From assembly GCA_900471485.1 (NCBI GenBank), contig UCEU01000029.1, forward strand, positions 17,344 to 50,777: DNA of 33,434 bases, in the 5' to 3' direction. The translations under genes were made by a program, and so were the position numbers. Of the stretch, positions 6,627-14,874 are shown piece after piece (position 1 is the stretch's first letter; every line of letters begins with the position of its first letter). This DNA comes from Hyphomicrobiales bacterium. GTDB lineage: Bacteria > Pseudomonadota > Alphaproteobacteria > Rhizobiales > Rhizobiaceae. The notes beneath the pieces were generated by a model. It was given only the letters and a program-made list of their open reading frames with translations. It searched no databases and had not been told where the DNA came from.

Positions 6627-7532
6627 ATGATCAAGATTGAGGGAATAACGGCATTCGTGTCGGTGGTGGAATCCGGCTCGGTCAGCGAGGCGGCGCGGCG
6701 CCTTCGCCTGTCGAAATCGGTGGTCAGCGAAAGGCTGGCCGAACTGGAGCGCTCGCTGGGCGGCATGCTGCTTCATCGCACCACCCGCAAGCTGACGCTC
6801 ACCGAGGACGGCACCGCCTTTCTCGAGCGCGCCGCCCGCATCGTCCGCGAGATCGAGGACGCAACGGCCGAGATGGCCGAGCGGCGCGGTACGCTTTCCG
6901 GGCCGCTCAGGATCGCCGCCCCCGTCACCTTCGGCCGCATGCATCTCGGCCCGGCGCTCTATCCGTTTCTGGCGAAGCATCCCGAGATCCAGCTGGTGCT
7001 CGATATCGATGATCGCCGCGTCGATGTTTCATCGGAAGGCTATGACGCCATCGTCCGCAACGGGCCGATCGTCGATTCCCGCCTCGTCGTCTGGAAACTC
7101 AGCCGCAGCCGCCGTCTGCTGGTCGCATCCCCCGATTATCTTGAACGCCACGGCACGCCGAAGACGCTGAATGATCTCGATGGCCACAAGGGCATTTTCT
7201 ACACCAATCGCGGCGTCTCCGACTGGCGCTTCCAGACGCCCGATGGCGCCATCGTGGTGCGCGCCAGTCAGGTGCTCGGCATGAACAATGGCGACATGAT
7301 CCGCGATGCGGCGGTGGCCGGCCTCGGCATCGCGCTGCTCCCCGCCTTCATCGCCGGCCCGGCGGTGAGCGAGGGGCTGCTGAGCGAGATCGACGTCGGC
7401 TACAAGCCGGAAGCCGAGTTCATCTACATGGCTCATCCCGAGGGCCGCAATCCCTCGGCCAAGCTGCGCGCCGTCGCAGATCATCTGCGCAAGACCTTCG
7501 GCGATCCGCCCTACTGGGATCCATCTGGTTGA
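6627..7532 (+). CDS. LysR-family transcriptional regulator
   Basis: A 301-aa LTTR of the CrgA/YafC-like branch: a helix-turn-helix (VVESGSVSEAARRLRLSKSV, about residues 11-30), the linker LLHRTTRKLTLTEDG, and an effector domain starting LSGPLRIAAPVTFGR. It is divergent from the SDR at 5738-6502. Its stop codon directly abuts the stop of the next LysR gene on the other strand (7533), leaving no terminator space. No SD is visible before the ATG, so translation may be leaderless or start from a short leader. The effector is unknown. Confidence 0.88.
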   Translation: MIKIEGITAFVSVVESGSVSEAARRLRLSKSVVSERLAELERSLGGMLLHRTTRKLTLTEDGTAFLERAARIVREIEDATAEMAERRGTLSGPLRIAAPVTFGRMHLGPALYPFLAKHPEIQLVLDIDDRRVDVSSEGYDAIVRNGPIVDSRLVVWKLSRSRRLLVASPDYLERHGTPKTLNDLDGHKGIFYTNRGVSDWRFQTPDGAIVVRASQVLGMNNGDMIRDAAVAGLGIALLPAFIAGPAVSEGLLSEIDVGYKPEAEFIYMAHPEGRNPSAKLRAVADHLRKTFGDPPYWDPSG

Positions 7533-8405
7533 TCAGATCAGGCTCATCAGATTGCCGACAACGCGCGACCGCCGCGCCTTCAGCATCGCCAGTCCAAGCC
7601 GCGCCACCAAAGGCGGCCCCTCGATCGGCCGGTAGGCGACCCCGTCGAGCTTGAGGTGCGCGAGCGAACCCGGCACGATCGACACGCCGAGATCGGCGGC
7701 AACCAGATTGATGACGGAAGGGATCTGCGGCGCCTCCTGCGTCACGACAAGCTCGAACCCCGCATCCCGGCAGCCGCGCACGATATCGTCGTAGAGGCTG
7801 AGGCCGACGGTGCGCGGAAAGAGAATGAAGGGCTCGCCCGAAAGTGCGGAGAGCGGCACGGTCTTCAGCTTCGCCAACGGATGGTGCGCCGGCAGCGCGA
7901 TCAGCATCGGCTCGTCCGCCAACCGCTTCAGGTGAACATCCCTGGGGTCTTCCAGCCCGGGGCGAATGAAGGCGGCGTCGATCTCCTGCCGCATCAGCTT
8001 TTCCATCAGCCAGTTGCTGTTCATCTCGGTGAGCGACAGGCTCACATCCGGCCATTGCCCGCGAAACCGGCGGATCGTGCCGCTGACGGCGGTGTTGAAG
8101 GCCGAAGACGCCGTGAAGCCGAGAGCCAGCCGCCCCGTCTCGCCGCGCGTCGCCCGCTGGGCGGCAAGCTTCGCTTTTTCGGCCGACGCAATCGCCGCGC
8201 GCGCCTCCGGCAGAAACGCCGATCCCGCCTCCGTCAGTTCCGCCCCATGCGGCACGCGGTGAAACAGCGCCGCGCCGATCTCGTTTTCGAGATCGCGGAT
8301 CTGCTGGCTGAGCGGCGGCTGGCCGATGCCGAGCTTAAAGGCGGCGCGGGTGAAATTCTGCTCCTCGGCCACCGCAAGGAAATAGCGGATATGGCGCAGC
8401 TCCAT
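7533..8405 (-). CDS. LysR-family regulator, YnfL/BenM-like, next to MFS exporter
   Basis: A 290-aa LTTR beginning MELRHIRYFLAVAEEQNFTR, the typical N terminus of the CatR/BenM/YnfL branch, with LGIGQPPLSQQIRDLENEIG as recognition helix region and TEAGSAFLPEAR as linker. I chose ATG 8405, which has GGAGAT eight bases upstream, over a TTG at 8417. It is divergent from the MFS transporter at 8501, the same arrangement as E. coli ynfL/ynfM. A TCCA-N5-TGGA site lies between them. It probably activates the transporter in response to a small aromatic or similar acid, but the ligand is not deducible. Confidence 0.88.
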   Translation of the reverse strand: MELRHIRYFLAVAEEQNFTRAAFKLGIGQPPLSQQIRDLENEIGAALFHRVPHGAELTEAGSAFLPEARAAIASAEKAKLAAQRATRGETGRLALGFTASSAFNTAVSGTIRRFRGQWPDVSLSLTEMNSNWLMEKLMRQEIDAAFIRPGLEDPRDVHLKRLADEPMLIALPAHHPLAKLKTVPLSALSGEPFILFPRTVGLSLYDDIVRGCRDAGFELVVTQEAPQIPSVINLVAADLGVSIVPGSLAHLKLDGVAYRPIEGPPLVARLGLAMLKARRSRVVGNLMSLI

Positions 8406-8437
8406 CGGTATCTCCAAAACCTATCAAGAAAGCCAGT

Positions 8438-8450
8438 TCCATATATTGGA
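8438..8450. promoter_or_regulatory. LysR box TCCA-TATAT-TGGA
   Basis: A perfect 4-5-4 inverted repeat of T-N11-A form in the 95-base divergent region between the LysR gene (8405) and the MFS gene (8501), 33 bases from the LysR start. It is the best candidate for the regulator's recognition site. Confidence 0.55.
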
Positions 8451-8500
8451 CAAATGATGGTCGGTTGGCTAGATCAAAGGGCGTGAAAGGTTGGTCCTCA

Positions 8501-9799
8501 ATGCCACGCGCCGCAGACAAGCAGTCCGTTCCCTCGGAAATCCCCTCCCGTCCTCATCTGACCGTCATCGAGAATGCCGCCTCCCAACAGCAGGGAAGCG
8601 AAGCGCAGGAAAAGCAGTTCCTGCTGCGCGGCACGCCGGCCTACAGGCGCGCCAGCATCGCGCTGTTCCTCTCGGGCTTCGCCACCTTCTCGCTGCTCTA
8701 TTGCGTCCAGCCGCTGATGCCGATCTTCGCCAGCGACTTCGGCATCAGCCCGGCCGCAAGCTCGCTCTCTCTGTCGCTGTCGACGGGCCTGCTCGCCTTC
8801 GCCATCTTCTGCGCCGCCGCCGTCTCCGAAAGCTTCCGCCGCCGCAGCCTGATGTTCGCCTCGCTGCTCGGCGCCGCCCTCTGCACCATCGCCTGCGCGC
8901 TGGTCCCGAGCTGGCATGCGCTGCTGGTCATCCGCGCGCTTGAAGGCCTGCTCCTTGGCGGCGTGCCCGCCGTCGCCATGGCCTATCTCTCGGAAGAGAT
9001 CGATCCGCGCGGCCTCGGTGCATCCATGGGCCTCTACATCGCCGGCAACGCCTTCGGCGGCATGGCCGGCCGCGTCGTCACCGGCACGCTGGCCGAGTTC
9101 TTCTCCTGGCGTATCGCGCTCGGCACGCTGGGCGCCATCGGCCTTGCGGCGGCCATCGGCTTCTTCCTGCTCCTGCCCGCCTCGCGCAATTTCACCCCAC
9201 GCAAGGGCTTCAACGCCCGCTTCCATCTCGGCGCCTGGGCCGGCCATATCAGGAGCCCGGCGCTGCCCTTCCTGTTTGCCATCGGCTTCCTCGCCATGGG
9301 CACCTTCGTCACGGTCTATAATTACATCGGCTTCCGCCTGGTCGAAGCGCCGTACAATCTGAACCAGACCGAACTCGGCCTGATCTTCACCGTCTACATC
9401 TTCGGCATCGCCGCCTCATGGATCGCCGGCCTGCTCGGAGACCGCTTCGGCCACTTCGTCGTGCTGCCTTCCGGCATAGCGCTTTCGGCGATCGGCGTGG
9501 CGTTGACGCTCTCGGCCTCGCTGCCGCTGATCATCCTGGGCATCGTGTTGCTAACGTCAGGCTTCTTCGTGGCCCATTCCGTGGCAAGCGCGCTGGTCGG
9601 ACGGCTGGCCAAGGGCACCAAGGGCCACGCCTCGTCGCTCTACCTCCTGTCCTATTACATAGGCTCCAGCGTCGCCGGCTCCGTCGGCGGCTATTTCTGG
9701 GGCGCCGATGGCTGGAATGCGGTCGTGATGTTCACCCTGGCGCTGCTCGCGGTCGGCATGGTCGCCGCACTCGCCGCAGCAAGGTTGTCGCGGCGTTAG
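8501..9799 (+). CDS. MFS transporter, YnfM-like exporter
   Basis: A 432-aa major facilitator with about 12 membrane segments. A hydrophilic N-terminal tail of some 45 residues is followed by ASIALFLSGFATFSLLYCVQ (TM1) and the cytoplasmic loop motif ESFRRRSLMFA after TM2; GLLLGGVPAVAMAYL (TM4) is typical of the arabinose-efflux/YnfM group. The ORF is open from a TTG at 8465, but ATG 8501 with AAAGG upstream is preferred. The divergent LysR matches the E. coli ynfL-ynfM pair. Likely function is proton-driven efflux of a small molecule. The stop overlaps the stop of the convergent DMT gene by four bases. Confidence 0.86.
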   Translation: MPRAADKQSVPSEIPSRPHLTVIENAASQQQGSEAQEKQFLLRGTPAYRRASIALFLSGFATFSLLYCVQPLMPIFASDFGISPAASSLSLSLSTGLLAFAIFCAAAVSESFRRRSLMFASLLGAALCTIACALVPSWHALLVIRALEGLLLGGVPAVAMAYLSEEIDPRGLGASMGLYIAGNAFGGMAGRVVTGTLAEFFSWRIALGTLGAIGLAAAIGFFLLLPASRNFTPRKGFNARFHLGAWAGHIRSPALPFLFAIGFLAMGTFVTVYNYIGFRLVEAPYNLNQTELGLIFTVYIFGIAASWIAGLLGDRFGHFVVLPSGIALSAIGVALTLSASLPLIILGIVLLTSGFFVAHSVASALVGRLAKGTKGHASSLYLLSYYIGSSVAGSVGGYFWGADGWNAVVMFTLALLAVGMVAALAAARLSRR

Positions 9800-10674
9800 A
9801 CGCTCTTCAGCGTCCGCCGAGGTTCCCTCGGTTGGCGCAAGCCGCTCCACAGATACCAGGCAACGGCCACCAGAATGATCGCCGCGCCCGCGATGGTCGC
9901 GGTGCTCGGCGTTTCGGAAAATGCCAGCCACACCCATAGCGGTCCGAGCACGACGTCGAGCAGGCCGATCAGCCCGGCTTCGCCCGAGGGAATGTACCGG
10001 CCGCCGGTCATGAACAGCAGATAGGCGATCCCCGAGGTGGTCGAGCCGAAGGCGGCAAGGATCAGGATTTCGGAGAAGCTCGGCAGCGTGTGCGACATCA
10101 GGGGCAGGCAGAGCAGCACGCAGAAGCCGGCGCCCAGCGCATTGACGGGCGCCAGCCGCAGCGCCGGATAGCGCCGCGCCGCGACCAATAGAATACTGAA
10201 CGTCACCGTCATCAGGAAGGCGAGCGCATTGCCCGCCACGTCCTCCGGCCGCGCCCCGAAGCCGGCGACGATCAGCACGCCGACAAAGGCGATCAGGCTG
10301 GCGATCAGCACCCGGCGGGAGATCGCTTCCTTCAACCACACATAGGAAATCCCCGCCGCGACGAAGGGCACGGTGGCGTAGATCGCCAGAACATTCGCCA
10401 CAGTCGTCAGCTTCAGCGCGCCGACATAGCCATACATCGAGATCGCCGCCATCAGCCCGAACAGCGGATAGAAATAGAACGGCACCCGGCCGGGCACGGC
10501 GCTGATCCGCTGCTTGGCGAAAACGATGATCGCAAGCGTCAGCCCGCCGAACAGCGAGCGCCAGCCGAGCACCGTCCATATATCGAGATCCAGCCCCCGC
10601 ACGAAGAGTCCCGCCGTGCTCCATATGATCGTCGCGGTGAGAACGAGAAGCATGCCGTAGGTGCGTGGCTGCAT
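9796..10674 (-). CDS. DMT-superfamily (EamA) transporter
   Basis: A 292-aa protein with ten predicted membrane segments in two EamA repeats. The first starts MLLVLTATIIWSTAGLFVRG and the second runs from FSILLVAARRYPALRL. It ends GAAIILVAVAWYLWSGLRQP. Relatives export amino acids or other metabolites, or take up small solutes. It lies 117 bases downstream of the urocanase-like gene on the same strand, so it could be the last gene of the catabolic operon, but two inverted repeats in the gap (10694-10730) suggest separate control. Substrate unknown. Confidence 0.83.
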   Translation of the reverse strand: MQPRTYGMLLVLTATIIWSTAGLFVRGLDLDIWTVLGWRSLFGGLTLAIIVFAKQRISAVPGRVPFYFYPLFGLMAAISMYGYVGALKLTTVANVLAIYATVPFVAAGISYVWLKEAISRRVLIASLIAFVGVLIVAGFGARPEDVAGNALAFLMTVTFSILLVAARRYPALRLAPVNALGAGFCVLLCLPLMSHTLPSFSEILILAAFGSTTSGIAYLLFMTGGRYIPSGEAGLIGLLDVVLGPLWVWLAFSETPSTATIAGAAIILVAVAWYLWSGLRQPREPRRTLKSV

Positions 10675-10693
10675 GAGGGGTCCGTGCGATGAG

Positions 10694-10730
10694 GGTCGGT
10701 ATCGACCGTGATTCGATATCTATCAGATAT
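10694..10730. promoter_or_regulatory. Two inverted repeats upstream of the DMT gene
   Basis: GGTCG-GTAT-CGACC (10694-10707) and ATATC-TATCA-GATAT (10716-10730) are both perfect and sit 20 to 56 bases upstream of the DMT transporter start on the minus strand. They look like operator half-sites. No regulator gene is adjacent, so the binding protein is unknown. Confidence 0.35.
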
Positions 10731-10791
10731 GAAACGGCAAAGACCTATCCGCCTGCGCCATGTCATGGCGCTTTATGCCCTCGCGTCCCGC

Positions 10792-12453
10792 TCACCCCAG
10801 CCGGATATACGGCACGTCCTTCTTCGCCACCTCGTCCAGCGCCTCCTCATAGCCGGCGTCGGCATAGCGCATGACGCCGAGTGCCGTGTCGTTGGTCAGT
10901 GCGTGGTCCAGCCGTTCGTCGGCATCGTTGCTACCGTCGGCGACCACGGTCACGCCGCAGCTCGTCATGTAGCCGGCATAGCCGCCGCCGCCGGAGTGCA
11001 CGACCACGAGATCGGCCATCGACGAGCAGAGCATCATCGCATCGATCAGCGGCCAGTCGGCGATGGCGTCCGAGCCGTCCTTCATCCGCTCCGTCATGAT
11101 GTTCGGATGCGCCATGGCGCCTGCGTCGAGGTGGTCGCGCGAGAAGGCGACCGGGCCTTTCAGTTCGCCGCTCGCCACCAGTTCGTTGACGCGCCGCGCC
11201 AGCGCCGTGCGCTCGCCGTGCCCGAGCCAGGCGATACGCGCCGGCAGCCCCTCGAAGGGCACATGCTCGCGCGCCAGCCGAATCCAGTTGGTGATGATCT
11301 TGTTGTCGGGAAACATCGTAAGCAGCAGGTCGTCGATGCGGGCGATGTCGCTCTCCTCGCCCGAGAGCGCCATCCAGCGGAAGGGGCCGATGGCTCGCGC
11401 GAAGAGCGGCCGCAGATAGGCTTCGGTGAAGATCGGGATGTCGAAGGCGTTCTGGACGCCGCCTTCCTTCGCCTGCGTGCGGATCAGGTTGCCGTTGTCG
11501 AAAACCTCGGAGCCCTTTTTCTGGAAATCGAGCATGGCGGTCACGTGCTGGACGATCGAGGCGCGGCTCGCCGCCATCAGTTGCCCCTGGCCGTCGTCGC
11601 GCAGGGCCTTCACCTGCTCGAGGCTCATGCCCTTCGGCACATAGCCGTAGACGAGATCATGCGCCGAGGTCTGGTCGGTGACGATATCGGGCACGATGCC
11701 GCGCCGCGCGATCTCGGGATAGATCTCCGCCGCATTGCCGACGAGGCCGACCGACAGTGCCCGCTTCTCCTTCACCGCCGCATCGATCATCTCAAGCGCC
11801 GTGTCGAGATCGGGCGCGATCTCCTGAAGATAGCCGATCGCCTGCCGCTTCCTCGCCCGTTCGGAGTCGATGTCGACGCAGAGGATCGCGGCTCCCGCCA
11901 TGCGCCCCGCCAGCGGCTGCGCCCCGCCCATGCCGCCAAGCCCGGCCGTCAGCACGAAGCGCCCGAGGAGATCGCCGCCGAAGCGCCGCTCGGCGATCCG
12001 CATGAAGATCTCGTATGTGCCCTGGATCACGCCCTGGCTGCCGATGTACTGCCAGGCCCCGGCCGTCAGCCCGCCCCAGCAGATCAGCCCCTTGCGTTGC
12101 AGCTCGTAGAACACCTCCGCCTTTGCCCATTGCCCGACGATATTGCAGTTCGCCATGATGACGAGCGGCGCCTTGGCGTGCGTCTTTACCAGTCCGATCG
12201 GCTTGCCGGACTGGATCAGTAGCGTCTGGTCTTCCTCCATCTCGGTCAGCGCCTTGACGATGCCCTTATGCGCCGCCCAGTTCCGCGCCGCCTTGCCGAG
12301 AGCGGCGTAGACGATGAGATTGTCGGGATCCTCGCCCACGGAAAGCACGTTTTCGAGCAACCGCAGCAACGCCTCCTGCCGCCAGCCCTTGGCGCGCAGC
12401 TCCGGTCCGCCGGGAATGGGAAATTTCGGATGACGTGGATTGGCCTTCGGCAT
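10792..12453 (-). CDS. Urocanase-family hydratase, probably (S-methyl-)thiourocanate hydratase
   Basis: A 553-aa urocanase homologue, the usual family length. The NAD+-binding framework is intact: GKAARNW (53-59), LIQSGKPIGL (79-88), TAGLGGMGGAQPLAGRMAG (169-187) and LPARIAWLGHGER. The substrate region differs from canonical HutU: the usual YGQMTAGSW is WGGLTAGAW (126-134), and the conserved HHGGGVGMG loop is HSGGGGYAG (486-494). It is the last of five leftward genes with a non-MIO lyase, an amidohydrolase, a carbamoylase and a DUF917 protein, and no hutI or hutG. This fits hydration of thiourocanate or S-methyl-thiourocanate in ergothioneine-type catabolism better than histidine breakdown. 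SD AGAGGA precedes the ATG. Family certain, substrate inferred. Confidence 0.82.
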   Translation of the reverse strand: MPKANPRHPKFPIPGGPELRAKGWRQEALLRLLENVLSVGEDPDNLIVYAALGKAARNWAAHKGIVKALTEMEEDQTLLIQSGKPIGLVKTHAKAPLVIMANCNIVGQWAKAEVFYELQRKGLICWGGLTAGAWQYIGSQGVIQGTYEIFMRIAERRFGGDLLGRFVLTAGLGGMGGAQPLAGRMAGAAILCVDIDSERARKRQAIGYLQEIAPDLDTALEMIDAAVKEKRALSVGLVGNAAEIYPEIARRGIVPDIVTDQTSAHDLVYGYVPKGMSLEQVKALRDDGQGQLMAASRASIVQHVTAMLDFQKKGSEVFDNGNLIRTQAKEGGVQNAFDIPIFTEAYLRPLFARAIGPFRWMALSGEESDIARIDDLLLTMFPDNKIITNWIRLAREHVPFEGLPARIAWLGHGERTALARRVNELVASGELKGPVAFSRDHLDAGAMAHPNIMTERMKDGSDAIADWPLIDAMMLCSSMADLVVVHSGGGGYAGYMTSCGVTVVADGSNDADERLDHALTNDTALGVMRYADAGYEEALDEVAKKDVPYIRLG

Positions 12454-12480
12454 GGTGCTGTTCCTCTCTGATTGCGATTT

Positions 12481-12504
12481 CCCTTCTCCTCACGGAGGGA
12501 AGGG
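12481..12504 (-). other. Intra-operon hairpin before the urocanase-like gene
   Basis: CCCTTCTCC (12481-12489) can pair with GGA and GAAGGG (12494-12504) as a 9-bp stem with a two-base bulge and a four-base loop. It fills most of the 61-base gap between the DUF917 gene and the urocanase-like gene, the only substantial gap in the operon. It may tune processing or stability. No T tract follows. Confidence 0.3.
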
Positions 12505-12514
12505 ATTTCCTCGC

Positions 12515-13612
12515 TTACGCCTTGGCCGCCAGCGCATAGCGCGCGATCTCGATGCCCATCGCCTTCTCCACGCTCGGATAGACGGTCGGGTCGAGCACGC
12601 TGGCAGAAAGCGGGATGATGCCCATCGGCACATGCAGGATGAAGACGTGCATGCCGCCCTTGAGCTGGCCGACCGACAACGGCTCCCCTTCGGGCGACAG
12701 CGTGGTGATGACCGAAGGGAAGGTCGCCACCCGTTTGCCCTCGGCGTCGTCGACGGCCATGTATTCGTTCATCACATGCATGGTCACCGCCTTGTCGCCG
12801 GCGCCGACCACGATCGTGCCGATGTCGAAGGCCTCGCGGGTATAGACGACGTCCTTCTTGGTGATGATGCCCTCGGCGAGGATATGCCCGCCCGTCGTCT
12901 TGCAGATCGCGTCGATCACCGCCGAGCCGCCGATCTTCTCCGCCGCGATGATCGCCTCGCCCAGCGAAAGCGCCATGGAGATGCCGCCCAGCGCCGCGTG
13001 GCCGCGCACGTAGGAGGCTCGCAGCGGGTTGCGACAGCTGGCGATGAAGCCGCCGGACTGGTCGGCGGCGGCGCGCAGCACCGGCGAGATCTTGGCGGTC
13101 GCGCCCTTCACGACAAGCTCGATATAGCGGTTCTCTGACCGGTTGCCGCCGACCGCCGTCTGGATCATCTGCTCGGGCGAGCCGGCCATGCCGATCGAGC
13201 CCATGTCGCCGGTCGGGTGCGCGCGGATATCGCCGACGGCGTCCACCACCTTCGTTCCCAGGATCGCCGACGGCAGCCAGCCGTTCAGCGTCGAGGATTT
13301 GCCGTTCTGGCCGATGAACAGCCCGGAGAGCTTCTCGCCGAGCGCGTCCTGCAGCAGCTGCACGGCCTTTACATAGTCGATGCCCTGCATCTCCCAGGGC
13401 GTCGTCGATGCGGGCGCGCCGATCGCGGCTGCCGTGGCGATCCAGTCGTCGTCCTTGAGCTCTTCGATCGAGACGAGCTCCGGCTTGCCGACATTGACGG
13501 CCGCGTAGCCGAGCATCCGGCCGTGATCGGCCCACCCGCCGCCGCCGGCGGCATAGACCGAACCGCCCTTGACGGCGGCCTCGACGTCCTTTTCAACGAG
13601 TATGCGTCCCAT
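12515..13612 (-). CDS. DUF917 / S-methyl-thiohydantoin desulfurase family protein
   Basis: A 365-aa protein of the family long called DUF917 (PF06032), which I recall is now named S-methyl thiohydantoin desulfurase. Visible features are a Gly-rich turn YAAGGGGWADHGR (about 20-32), HPTGDMGSIGMAGSPEQM, ISPVLRAAADQSGGFIASCRNP, and ILAEGIITKKDVVYTREAFD in the C-terminal domain. I chose ATG 13612 (MGRILVEKDV) because AGGAGAAGG precedes it and its start overlaps the preceding gene's stop (TGATG). In this operon it would open or desulfurise the 5-membered thiohydantoin made by the hydratase, giving hydantoin-5-propionate. Without the neighbours only the family could be named. Confidence 0.78.
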   Translation of the reverse strand: MGRILVEKDVEAAVKGGSVYAAGGGGWADHGRMLGYAAVNVGKPELVSIEELKDDDWIATAAAIGAPASTTPWEMQGIDYVKAVQLLQDALGEKLSGLFIGQNGKSSTLNGWLPSAILGTKVVDAVGDIRAHPTGDMGSIGMAGSPEQMIQTAVGGNRSENRYIELVVKGATAKISPVLRAAADQSGGFIASCRNPLRASYVRGHAALGGISMALSLGEAIIAAEKIGGSAVIDAICKTTGGHILAEGIITKKDVVYTREAFDIGTIVVGAGDKAVTMHVMNEYMAVDDAEGKRVATFPSVITTLSPEGEPLSVGQLKGGMHVFILHVPMGIIPLSASVLDPTVYPSVEKAMGIEIARYALAAKA

Positions 13613-14874
13613 CAAGCCTTCTCCTCGTTCAAATTCCGGTCCATCTCGCGCACCGCCTCGAACAGCACGGCGGCGCCGAGCGCGATATCGTCGTTCTCGG
13701 CCCACTCGTCGGCCGAATGGCTGCGCCCTTCCTTGCAGGGCACGAAGATCATCGCCGCCGGGGCCACCTTGGCGATCCAGGCGGTGTCGTGCCCGGCACC
13801 CGAGGCCATGCGCCGGTGCGTGGCGCCGACGCTGTCGCAGGCCCGCTCCAGCGTCTTCAGCAGCCCGGGATCACAGGGTGTCGGGAAGTTGTCGGAGACG
13901 CGCGCCGGGCTGCGGATCGAAACGCCCTGCGAAATGGCGAGTTTGATAACATGCGCATCCAGCCACTCGCAGAACGCATCCATGTCGTTGCGGATTTCGG
14001 CCCGCGCGTCGATCAAGAGCACGACCTTCGAGGGCACGACATTGGCGGCGTTGGGTTCGATCCTGAATTCGCCGACGGTCGCCGCGAAATGGCCCGGCCG
14101 CCTGGCGCGCTCGACGGCCGCGTCGCGGATGTCGACGACGAGCTGGGCCGCGGCCACCAGCGCGTCGGCGCGGCTGTCCATCGGCGTCGTCCCGGCATGG
14201 TCGGCGCGGCCTTCGACGGTGATTTCGATGCGCGTGATGCCCGCGATCGCCGTCACCACGCCGATGTCCGTCTTGCCGTTCTCCAGCACCGGTCCCTGCT
14301 CGATATGCAGTTCGAGAAAGCCGGCGATATCGGGCCGGTTTTCCTGTAGCAGCACACCCGGCCGGCCGCCGACCTCGGCGATCGCCTCCGCCAGGTCGCG
14401 GCCGTCGCTGCTGCGCGAAAGCCAGGCCTCCGGCAATTGTCCGGTCATGCCACGGCTGCCGATGCAGGACACGCCAAAGATGCTCACCTCCTCGGCGAGG
14501 AAGTCGATGATTTCAAGATCATGGTCGAGCGCAATATTCCGTTCGGAGAGGGCTCGCGCAACCTCAAGCGCGGCGACCACGCCGGCAATGCCGTCGAAGC
14601 GGCCACCGTCGGGCACGGTGTCGGAATGCGAGCCGAGCATGATCGTGCCGGAGCCCGGTTTGGTCCCCGGCCGTCGCCCGATCAGGTTTCCCGCGGCATC
14701 GATCCGGGTCTGGAGCCCCGCCGCCTTCATCCGTGCCTCGATATAGTCACGCCCTCTCAGGAACAGCGGCGAGAAGGCGCGGCGGGTCCAGGGATGGCCC
14801 GGCTCCGTGATATCGGCCAGCGCCTCGATATCCTCGGCTATGCGGTCGGCGTTGACGGGCAGGTTGCGGCTCAT
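13612..14874 (-). CDS. M20-family N-carbamoyl-L-amino acid hydrolase / allantoate amidohydrolase
   Basis: A 420-aa M20 peptidase-fold amidohydrolase. Metal ligands are visible: GSHSDTVPDGGRFDG gives His83, Asp85 and the bridging Asp94; FLAEEVSIFG gives Glu127/128; LELHIEQGPVLE supplies the next His; and GRSHSADEW the last. The family cleaves N-carbamoyl amino acids or allantoate, releasing CO2 and ammonia. Here N-carbamoyl-glutamate is the expected substrate, giving glutamate. ATG 14874 has GGGAGG upstream and overlaps the stop of the amidohydrolase gene (ATGA), whereas the longer frame to 15000 has no homology. Translational coupling on both sides supports a tight operon. Confidence 0.86.
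   Translation of the reverse strand: MSRNLPVNADRIAEDIEALADITEPGHPWTRRAFSPLFLRGRDYIEARMKAAGLQTRIDAAGNLIGRRPGTKPGSGTIMLGSHSDTVPDGGRFDGIAGVVAALEVARALSERNIALDHDLEIIDFLAEEVSIFGVSCIGSRGMTGQLPEAWLSRSSDGRDLAEAIAEVGGRPGVLLQENRPDIAGFLELHIEQGPVLENGKTDIGVVTAIAGITRIEITVEGRADHAGTTPMDSRADALVAAAQLVVDIRDAAVERARRPGHFAATVGEFRIEPNAANVVPSKVVLLIDARAEIRNDMDAFCEWLDAHVIKLAISQGVSIRSPARVSDNFPTPCDPGLLKTLERACDSVGATHRRMASGAGHDTAWIAKVAPAAMIFVPCKEGRSHSADEWAENDDIALGAAVLFEAVREMDRNLNEEKA

Noticed and set aside
10708..12222. Long plus-strand ORF opposite the urocanase-like gene
   Set aside because: Arg- and Ala-rich low-complexity translation without motifs, and the minus strand encodes a clear enzyme.
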